A DNA stretch of 64,000 nucleotides from positions 372,001 through 436,000 of the forward strand of contig JAHLEZ010000016.1 of NCBI GenBank assembly GCA_020726505.1. The letters are read 5' to 3'. Made by a program: the position numbers and the translations under genes. How positions within the stretch are numbered: position 1 is the first letter of the stretch; each line of letters begins with the position of its first letter. Below, piece after piece: positions 56,205 to 64,000 of this stretch. This DNA is from Leptodontidium sp. MPI-SDFR-AT-0119 (taxonomy: Eukaryota; Ascomycota; Leotiomycetes; Helotiales; Leptodontidiaceae). The notes under the pieces were generated by a model. That model was not told the DNA's origin, ran no database searches, and worked only from the letters and a program-made list of their open reading frames with translations.

Positions 56205-58999
56205 ATGGAGATACCGCCTAGACCCTCCTCGATATTCGGTGAGAGCTTAGCTCTGATGAAGCTCTTCGCGAGTTTGCAAACTATATCTCAGAATATGGGT
56301 GACGAAGAACTGGGGGAAATGGGGTTGACTTACGAGGAAATAGAGGGCTGGCTTCGGGATCCATACTTGCATTTCAAAGCATGGGCAACAAGTATTGCTG
56401 CTTTGCACAGGCCACAACTCCAAAGCTCTTTAGATTTTCGTCTTCAGGATGCTGTGCACATCAAGGAGCAAGTGTTGGGCTTGTTGAGGACACTCCATGA
56501 TTCATTGATCGAAGGTCAGTCTCACGCCTCAACGACTCGACTTGTATTAATGAGAGCTAGTGCAACATGTTCTCCGTCTAGAGCAACCTAACGAGTGGTG
56601 GACAGTGGGAGATCCGCCAAAAGCCCGGTTTGAAGTCCAATCTGATGGCACGCTCAAGAAAATCGTCCCAAAAAGCGACCCTTCGCAGCAACAATCTCAC
56701 GAGACTTGTGATTTGAAGGAGCTCTTGACAAGCTCTAAGCAATCAGTCTCAAGCTTACTCAAACTGTCAGTGGCTATCCGATCATCGCCGGCCCGGGACG
56801 ATTATGCCAAAGCCGCAGCAAGATACAACATTCCGTCTTCCTGGGACATAGGACATGTCACAGCAAAGCATGGCCATGCCAAGTACAGCAAGCCATGGCT
56901 ACTCAAAAGACTAGGGGAAGCTATCACCCTACGCAGGAAGTATCTGACGTACAGAGAAGAACATAACCGCAAGATTCAGACCCGGAACGAAGGCTTAGCA
57001 GAACAGGCGACAAGAGATGGACATACTGTTGCACCGACTGCTACTCGTACCCTGCCTTCAACCATTGCAACGAGAATGGCAAACGCTGCTCAGGAGGCTA
57101 TGGAAAAAGTAGACATGACCGTGGCAGACGAGACAGCGAGATCGCAAACTTCATACGAGCCTACCATGTATGAAGGTGGAGAATCCACGAGGCTGACGGT
57201 CCCCAAGCCCCCTGAAATGGCTTTCGAAGGTGTTCCGTTTCAATACGGCAAACCATTCATGTGCCCGTATTGCTTCACTGAGCAAAATTGCAGGGACCGG
57301 ACGGTGTGGAAGTGCGTGAAGTCTCTTTGTGTTATATTCCAGTCCTGATCCACGTTCATCACGAGGCTAATCATGCAATAGGCGACATGTATTTCGAGAC
57401 CTCAAGCCGTATGTCTGCACCTTCGCAGACTGCGACTCGGACCTATTCTCAAGTCAACACGACTGGTTCCTACACGAAATTCAGAAACATAGACGGGAGT
57501 GGGCCTGCCAATCCTGCAAACGTCCACCGTTCCAATCATCCTCTGCACTGAGAAATCATCTTCTATCAAAACATACAAAAATTGCTCCGAAAGAAGAGCT
57601 ACCAGATATTGTGGCACAATGTGAGGAGCCTATCAACCGACCAACGGCCACTGATTGTCCCCTATGCGACGATTGGGAGAAGAGCTTCGCAAAGTCACAA
57701 TATGGAGATCTTTCGAAATTGCGGAAGCATCTTGGTCGCCATATGGAGCAATTGGCCCTGTTCGCTCTGCCTAGGGTAGACCCAGACGATGATAGGTCTG
57801 ACGGAGAGGGGGAGTCGGATGAGGAGGAAGAAGCAGAAGAAGTGCAAGTTATAGATGACGATGTCATAGTTCTAGATCAAGATGAACAGTTGAACGACGA
57901 GGAAGAAGACCTTTCCTCTCGCTTCTCCGGAGATGATGCCGATCCACAACTGTGGCGCGGAGAAGAGATAGCGGGTGATGAAGATGCAGACGACAATATT
58001 TCAATACCGGAACCAGAGCAAAACGATACCCCCACACCTCTAAAACCCGAGCCAGACCCCAATGACCTGTGGATTCAACATCAAAAGGAGAGAATCAAAA
58101 TAACTTCAAGTTGGGCTTGCATCTTTTGTCCAGATAGGACGTTATTCTCCTCGGAACAAGATCTTCGGTTCCACGTCCGTTATGCACATGGGGATCGACT
58201 GCCCCCTGCAACCGACCAAGAACTGCCAGCCTCTTTAGAGAGCTTTGCCATGAAATCATGGTTGAATGCCGTTTCCAGTGGATCAAGAGACCCCAATATC
58301 AACATTCAACAAACATCGAGCTACTGGAGTGTTCCTGAGCAAATGGATTTCCTTGCGCTTCTTAAATGCTTTGGGACTGATTGGCATGCCATCGCAAACT
58401 TTATGACAACAAAGACACATATAATGGTACGTACTACCGCGTTTCATAGACAGCAACAAAATTCGTCGCCGCTAATATAGATGTAGGTAAAGAATTACTA
58501 CCAACGCCAAGTTGATAACGGGAAAAGGGAGTGGGAGATTATTGCCAGAGACGCTGATGAGAAGAAGGCTCGTGGTGAGGATACTGGTCCGCTTCCCCAG
58601 CGTACTATCCTTCCAAAGAGACGCTACGATATACTTCCTGGTTCACTTCAAAGAGCTGGATCCGTGATGGAAGGCATGGACGATGTCCGCCAAGTAGCCA
58701 ATGCGAAAATGAAGGATCGTGAAGATATACCCAGAGACGCTGATGAGAAGAAGGCTCGTGGTGAGGATATGGGTCCGCTTCCACAGCCTACCGCCGTTCC
58801 GACTTTAAGCCCAGAGCACATGGTACAATTAGAGAAGCAAAAGCGAGAAACACAAGATCTCTTTGCCAAGCAGCGTGAGTTCCGGGCTCAACAACAGGCG
58901 ACCATGAACAGGAATAGTTCTCCCCCAAGATCGGATGTCTCTGCTCCGTCATTTGGAGAATCAATACCGATACCCATTTCACTTAAAGACGTTGATTGA
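56205..58999 (+). CDS. C2H2 zinc-finger / SANT-domain protein
   Basis: Four exons: 56205-56514, 56561-57311, 57382-58426, 58487-58999 (2619 nt, 872 aa). The N-terminus (MGDEELGEMGLTYEEIEGWL...VHIKEQVLGLL) is the helical head common in fungal C2H2 proteins. Zinc fingers follow: FMCPYC (about 330), YVCTFADC...HEIQKH, WACQSC...HLLSKH, DCPLCDDW...RKHLGRH followed by MEQLALFALP, then an acidic stretch, then ACIFC...HVRYAH. A SANT/Myb-like domain (WSVPEQMDFLALLKCFGTDW...MTTKTHIMVKNYYQRQ) spans the last intron. Near the C-terminus a block, RDADEKKARGED-x-GPLPQ, is duplicated. The TGA at 58997-58999 may be secondary, because the same frame continues with family-like sequence to 59746. Probably nuclear; function unknown. 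Confidence 0.75.
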
Positions 59000-59746
59000 G
59001 AATGGCATGAGAGTGAGGAGGATGCTAAATGGCCTTTGTTTCCACCGCAGCAGTACGATCCGACGCTTCCGGACCCCCCAGCAGAAGCACTTTCCGAGTC
59101 GAGCAATATTCCAGCTGGTGTTAAAAAGACCTGGCCAAATACGTTTGCGCCTGCTCCTTCTGTGCCGAATACGTCACCGGATCCGCCAATCTGAAGAACT
59201 ACCTCAGAGCTCTATAATAATGCGACTGCAGGATATGATCCTGGGGTAGGGGGCTCTGATTTCACACGACCAACACGAAAAAGTGCAGCAATCGCGATCA
59301 AAAGACCAGATGGCGAAGCGATTAATGAGAGTTTTAAAACCGCACAATCTCACCAGAACGCCAATATGTCTTCATTTGAGAGCCCTGCCCCGAAGAGCGT
59401 TGTATTCGAGCTTGCCCGGGAGTACCACTCAGTGCTGGTACAAATCTTCCCCCATGATACTACTGAGTCGATCACAACAACCATCAAGAATTTCTACGGT
59501 CTGTCTGCGGATGTGACATTCCAGGACGTGGATGGAAAGACTCTCATTCCTGAATACGAAAACGTTCAAGACAAGATGATAGTGTATGTTCGAGATCTTG
59601 AAACCCTTCGTAAATACCTGGACCATATGTATCTCGTCAATGGCGTCAGCGGGAGGAACAAGAGGAAGAACGCATTGCCAGGGGCAATGAAGGAAAAGTT
59701 GATAATTCTCTTGTCGACGGTTGGGGCACGGGGGGCGTCACGTTGA
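59000..59746 (+). pseudogene. 3' continuation of the C2H2/SANT gene beyond in-frame TGA codons
   Basis: The frame of exon 4 continues after TGA 58997-58999 (EWHESEEDAKWPLFPPQQYD...VKKTWPNTFAP), meets a second TGA at 59192-59194, and then runs open to 59746. That last part contains SVLVQIFPHDTTESITTTIKNFYGL...VTFQDVDGKTLIPEYENV...MIVYVRD, the C-terminal domain normally attached to such SANT proteins. Both stops could be CGA to TGA. Alternatively 59366-59746 (ATG MSSFESPAP) is translated alone. Confidence 0.5.
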
Positions 59747-59975
59747 AAAAGGCAATGAAGAAGAAAGGGAGACTTCTCGAATATATTCAGCCAGAAGACT
59801 TCATCGTCTCTGAAGCGATTGAGGAGCCAAAGTGGACGATAGCTGGGGCAATGATATCTGGGGCCCTGCATCTTCCAAAAAAAAAAAAAAAAAAAAAAAT
59901 ACAAGAAGAAGTCTAACAAGACCATACCAGTTGGCGAACCTCCTGCGTCAGCACCTGGCACCGAGACATGTTGAT
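59747..59975 (+). other. Trp/Gly- and Lys-rich tail with an A23 homopolymer
   Basis: WGTGG (about 59722), then DDSWGNDIWGPASSK (59835-59879) and a run of 23 A at 59877-59899, followed by YKKKSNKTIPVGEPP in one phase. This resembles W/G-plus-lysine tails of fungal recognition proteins. The pieces lie in different frames, so the tail is either decayed or depends on the A-run length. Confidence 0.4.
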
Positions 59976-60404
59976 CACGTGAGAGAGTTATGGCCTGACA
60001 AGGCATACTTAGTTAGGTCTCGAGTGACCGATCAAATCCTTAGGCAGCGTATTGTATATTTACGTGGCAGAGAAATTCAGGATCTCGTTTGGCTGAACAC
60101 CGGGCTCACAGACTCTGGGGCTGGGAAACTCTGTTTTAGGGCGATTTTTTGTTTCCACGATTAGCTAGTATGAAATATTAGAAGTTTGTAATGGCAATAA
60201 ATGTCCAGATGAATATTTACATAGAAGTTCTACGACATTCTAGAACGAGACCATCCTAAAGTGTGGTGATTGGGCCATCCAAATAAAGGATGACTGAACC
60301 ATCCTTAGTGGGTCTCACTTGGTATCTGGACACCACTTGGTTTCTGCACACTACTTGGCTTCCACTCGTTTACTGGACACACTCGTTTTCTGGGTTGTTC
60401 TAGT

Positions 60405-60785
60405 ATGGATAGTTCTAACCTACACTTTCTCTCTAGTAGAGAAGAAACAATTTCAAGGGATAAGCTCACCAAATACAAGGGCTCCGCTAAAGTGTCACTT
60501 GCACATTTGGACTTTCCACACCCATGCCGTCAGGTTGACAGAAAGGTTATCAAAAAGTTGAAAAGAGACTTTGAAGGTGAACGGTGTATCAAAGATAAAC
60601 AAGCCAATCGGATTCCAGCTATTATCGAGGATTTGATACTCCGGACATGGTTAGAGAGGCTGTCGATGAGCACGTCACGCGAACAAATTCGAGAACATCG
60701 GGTATCAAGATCTTCATTGTCACACCCCATACGACGATTATTTCCTTCTACTGTGTGCACATTCCCAAGCTGCGATGAAAGGTAA
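60405..60785 (+). pseudogene. Fragment of a DUF3723-like protein
   Basis: The 126-codon frame starts MDSSNLHFLSSREETISRDK and contains TKYKGSAKVSLAHLDF, CRQVDRKVIKKLKRDFEGE and RIPAIIEDLILRTWLERLS, which fit the N-terminal region of DUF3723 proteins as I remember them. After about 60700 the match fades and the frame ends; a PEPKFLQLVHDA-like stretch follows in another frame (about 60820-60860). Full-length members are several hundred residues, so this is a remnant. Confidence 0.45.
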
Positions 60786-60910
60786 GCTAATATGTCTGGA
60801 CATATACGCTTGTAGGAAGGGCCGACACCAGAGCCTAAATTCCTCCAACTCGTTCACGACGCTGCAAAGGGGAAGGAGGGGTACGGGACGCTGGCAGGGT
60901 GTCTTTATAC

Positions 60911-61969
60911 ATTAGAATACACTCCCTGGCTGTCTACAACGGGCTCTTGTCGTACTGCAGTTAATAATTGTCGGAGACATCTGAGTACAAGGGGGTATGT
61001 CCTTGGAGGTTGGACGGCTAATATTTGTATTTGAGGATATACCCATGGAGTTGATCGGATCTGGAAAATTGGTATTAGTAAACTTGGGGTTTAGTAAATG
61101 AGGGTCGTAGGATTGGTATATCGCCTTTCTATCAGAGTGCAATCTCGGTTATTTCTCCCCACAAGTCGGACATAGTATCGTTCTACATTGGGTGGTGATG
61201 GTGGAACAGTAACCATATCTTGCCAGAAGTCCCGCTCCTTAACTTATCAAGCTGTGTGGGAGGCAGTAATTCTGCAGCAATAGCGTCTTGACAGTTAGCT
61301 TGGTCACTATTTACTGCATCGAGAAGTTTACCTGAAATCTCTATCGCACTGGGGCCAGTAAAATGGTCAGTTCCTTTTGTACCGTAATCAAACGCGGCAT
61401 CTGCACGTTGTACCGTTGATGAACTGGTCTGAGCGAGAATTGCAAGACTGTGGTCGCTACTTGCTGGGGTACCTAGAGTCTCAGAATAGTACGGGAGTAC
61501 AGTAGGTAACTGAACTGGTCAGTTGTGATGACCTAAGTCGGTTGCGCTCTCTATGCTAAGTCCAGTGGACAGGATAAGGCCGAAAGAGGGTGGATTTGAA
61601 GTTAACACCTAGGAACCAGGTGCAAGTTTGGAATGAGCTCGGGGGAGGCGGCTATAAAAGTGGTAAGAGGGAACAGCCTGAGGTGGTGAGGGGAGGCCTC
61701 CGGAGACTAGAAGAATTGAGGAATTGGCTTTATGAAGCTCTCGGTCCACGAACTTGTACAACCTTTTGAAGGCTATTAAGAAAACCGAGAATGGAAAAGA
61801 AAGCGGGAACAAGACTACAACCTCCCAGCATTAGACCGCACCTGCTCTCAGAGACCCCAAAGCAAGACCACTCCAAGGCTAAGATCAGGGTCTTTACTAC
61901 CCAACCTACTGAGCACAGATTGATAAGAGCACTATCTAAGCCTGCGTGACTGTCCCAAGCTTGGAATGG
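60911..61969. other. No gene recognised
   Basis: Normal composition, only short overlapping frames. Nothing repeated or structured stood out. Confidence 0.3.
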
Positions 61970-62452
61970 TCATTTGATGAGAATGTTCTGGCACTTGTCA
62001 TCCTCAAATGCTTCCCCTCTCATAATTCCATGAACATACGCATCCCCAACAAGCCTGAACTCTCCCTCTCCCCCTCCACATCTCCTCATAATCAAAGGAA
62101 CACTCGCGCCCTTACAAACCATCACACTGTCCCCAACCTCCGTCGCGTGAGAAGCAAGACCAAGGAAGCCACCTTTCGTCCGCACAATCCTCCTATGCAA
62201 CGCATAACGGCCCTGGATCTCAAACAATAGGAACGGCTTATTTGTGACAAAATTTCTCACAAGAACAAAAGCACTATACATGAGTCCGAATGGAAAACTT
62301 GTCCCTTTATCCCAGAGCTCCACTTCCAGCTGTATGGACCTCAAAGTGTTTGGTAGTATTTTTTCAGTTATGCAATAGGAAATCTTCACGACACTGTGGC
62401 AGATGTCATAATTGAAATACTTTTGAGGTATGAAGCGGATGCAGACATACAT
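61970..62452 (-). pseudogene. C-terminal fragment of a HET (heterokaryon incompatibility) type protein
   Basis: The 160-codon frame ends with GRYALHRRIVRTKGGFLGLA, SHATEVGDSVMVCKGASVPL, IMRRCGGGEGEFRLVGDAYVHGIMRGEAF (written here in pieces). This is the characteristic tail of fungal HET-domain proteins: R-x-F-x-T-x-x-G-x-x-GL, GD-x-V, G-x-x-VP, LVG-x-x-YVHG-x-M-x-GEA. No HET domain proper is found upstream (62450-63650), so the gene is truncated. Confidence 0.55.
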
Positions 62453-62749
62453 TTTTTACTAAGTGATGAGGAAGAGCTGTGGATGGAATACCAAATCAGG
62501 ACGCCAGGAAGCTGCTGTTCAACACCCAAATACACTGGACGACCTCTTTTTGAACAGGTTCTTCCTGAGAGTGACCAGTTTTACGTCTTTTTCTCCCATC
62601 CTCACGATTATAACCATCCTTGGCAGTTAATCGCGTTTCTTAAATTACATAAGAGACTATCGCTTCGAGAACTGTTAGAACTCTACTGGGAGCTAAAGAA
62701 CACCGGCAACATTCTGGCGTTGATCGACCGGAACCTCGACCTTCAGTAG
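62396..62749 (+). CDS. Unrecognised small open frame
   Basis: 117 codons, wording fairly protein-like (DADIHFLLSDEEELWMEYQI, LIAFLKLHKRLSLRELLELY). No family or conserved neighbour. It overlaps the HET-type fragment by 57 bp on the other strand. Could be chance. Confidence 0.2.
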   Translation: MADVIIEILLRYEADADIHFLLSDEEELWMEYQIRTPGSCCSTPKYTGRPLFEQVLPESDQFYVFFSHPHDYNHPWQLIAFLKLHKRLSLRELLELYWELKNTGNILALIDRNLDLQ

Positions 62750-63654
62750 TAGTTGTCGAAGCAGGGACGAAGACTCCGAGAAGACCTATGGTTGGGAAAG
62801 CTGGTAGGTGTGTGACGGTATCTAGGATGTTAGAAAGATACTTCAGCTGTAAGTACTAGCACTAGCACAGACCTGTAATATTAATTGCTGAGAAGACCGA
62901 TTTCGCCGAATCAGGGGATACCGGAATGCATAGATCCGCCCTTCTCGAGTCAAAGTGTTGACGAAAAGTGCACAAATTTTCTTCTAGTCGTGGTGTATCG
63001 GCCATGTCGAGGGCTAGTCCTAAAACGCAGCAAACGTGAAAGGAGAGTAGTTTATCGACCGTCCAGGACAATACCAGGACAAGTTGTGGGGGTGGGTTGA
63101 TAATATTTGATTTCCTGTTGGTAGCGTCGCGCACAACATACTCGGTGTGAGGACTTGCAGCAACGTGGTGGGGTGAGGTTATTTATAATCTCCAATTGGA
63201 ATCTTTGGCAGCAAACTCACCACCCACATTCTCAAGGCCTCGCTAATCGACTCTTCCCTAAGACAACGCCTCAGTGTCAACCAGACGGTTGAAGCAGCGG
63301 CATATCAGCTGATGGTCACCGTATTTAGCAGCAGAAATCTTATATTAAGCCACACATCTTTTCTGATACCTTAAAGAGCTGCCCTAGGACCTCTTCTCCG
63401 GTGCTTTCCGATTTGTGGGCTCCCCGGTCTGAATCAAGCTCCAGCCAGAGATCCTGGTTGTCAAGGTAAGCCCAGAGGCGAAGAAGCTGGGCCGAGAGTA
63501 AGTTCCGCGCTCGACGTGCTCAAATGAAATCTGCCATGTAGAATAGAGTGTTCGGTCTTTGTATGAGCTTAGTTCAGGGCTCATTTTCTGGAGCTTCGCC
63601 CATGATTCCTCGCATAAGCGAATATAGGCAGAGAAACTTGCCGCTTGATTAAGA
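62750..63654. other. No supported gene; one unrecognised minus-strand frame
   Basis: A 119-codon minus-strand frame (63743-63384) starts inside the MITE-like element and is otherwise unrecognised; its start is therefore not reliable. Confidence 0.25.
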
Positions 63655-63825
63655 TATCCCCTTAACTGCCACATACAAGTGTTTTCAGGGTGAACCGAGG
63701 CGCTAAAGTTGCCCAAATTACAGGGCATGTACGCTAAGAGCACGAGTTCTTCGCTTAATTAGGCTCTCGCTACAAGCTCTTTCAGGATCTGCGCTGACCT
63801 GTTTTGAATGGCAGTTAAGGGGATA
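63655..63825. mobile_element. MITE-like element sharing terminal repeats with the piggyBac-like transposon (171 bp)
   Basis: TATCCCCTTAACTGCCA (63655-63671) and its exact reverse complement (63809-63825) enclose 137 bp without coding capacity. The same 17 bases end the element at 3145-5171. The interior is not an obvious deletion derivative of that element. TA lies at both outer edges. Confidence 0.7.
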
Positions 63826-64000
63826 CTCCAGCCGTCGCAAGTGCAAGAGGAAGTCCGTCTAGCTTCTTGGCAAGCTTTATAGCATCTAAATCTATAGACG
63901 AGATAGAGCTGCATAGAGAAATATAGACAGCGCCTACCATTCTCTAGTCCCTTTCGGTTTGATGTATTTGATAAAATCTTGAGACTACCCTGGATGTTTT

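Noticed and set aside
59877..59899. A23 run considered as the poly(A) tail of a retrocopy
   Set aside because: It lies inside a coding-like W/G-K-rich tail, the linked upstream gene retains introns, and no target duplication was seen.

Overview
The window looks like nuclear DNA of a filamentous ascomycete (Pezizomycotina). The genes have many short introns (46-92 bp, GT-AG), fungal-specific domain families occur throughout, and long AT-rich tracts carry the scars of repeat-induced point mutation (RIP): repeat copies differ mainly by C-to-T and G-to-A changes, and old coding frames are broken almost only by TAA/TAG where CAA, CAG or TGG is expected. All reading is by eye; no database search was run.

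Layout. 1-8.7 kb: a decayed Zn2Cys6 fragment, AT-rich repeats, a 28-bp minisatellite, a piggyBac-like transposon with terminal inverted repeats and two nonsense mutations, and a RIP-riddled coiled-coil reading frame. 8.7-32.5 kb: a gene-rich island that reads as an aromatic-compound catabolic cluster. It holds a one-domain extradiol (VOC) dioxygenase, a Zn2Cys6 regulator, a fumarylacetoacetase-family (FAH) hydrolase, a phenol-hydroxylase-type flavoprotein monooxygenase, a carboxymuconolactone-decarboxylase-like protein, a vanillyl-alcohol-oxidase-type flavoenzyme, a second flavoprotein monooxygenase, an alpha/beta hydrolase, a decayed MFS transporter and a third, frame-damaged monooxygenase. 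Together they suggest oxidation of a phenolic side chain, ring hydroxylation, meta-cleavage and hydrolysis of the ring-fission product (inference). 33.36 kb: a short interstitial telomeric repeat marks the edge of the island. 33.4-45.5 kb: RIP-degraded DNA dominated by one full-length Ty3/Gypsy element (35713-45527; 247-bp LTRs; target duplication GCCGC). Nested in it is a young non-autonomous LTR element (37982-39858) with identical 204-bp LTRs, target duplication GTATA, a 77-bp tandem array and a striking excess of the palindrome CGTACG.

45.8-64 kb: genes typical of the fungal recognition/incompatibility repertoire. These are an ankyrin-repeat protein with a CorA-like membrane domain, a DUF7580-type kinase-like protein, a C2H2/SANT protein whose 3' part is cut by in-frame TGAs, a DUF3505-type relic, a DUF3723-like fragment and the tail of a HET-type protein. 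Near the right end lies a 171-bp MITE-like element with the same terminal repeats as the piggyBac-like element 60 kb away.

Exon boundaries for eight genes were placed by hand so that family motifs and reading phase agree; summed exon lengths are divisible by three for seven of these. The exception is the monooxygenase at 31127, which has a real frame break. The 5' end of the ankyrin/CorA gene is not resolved.
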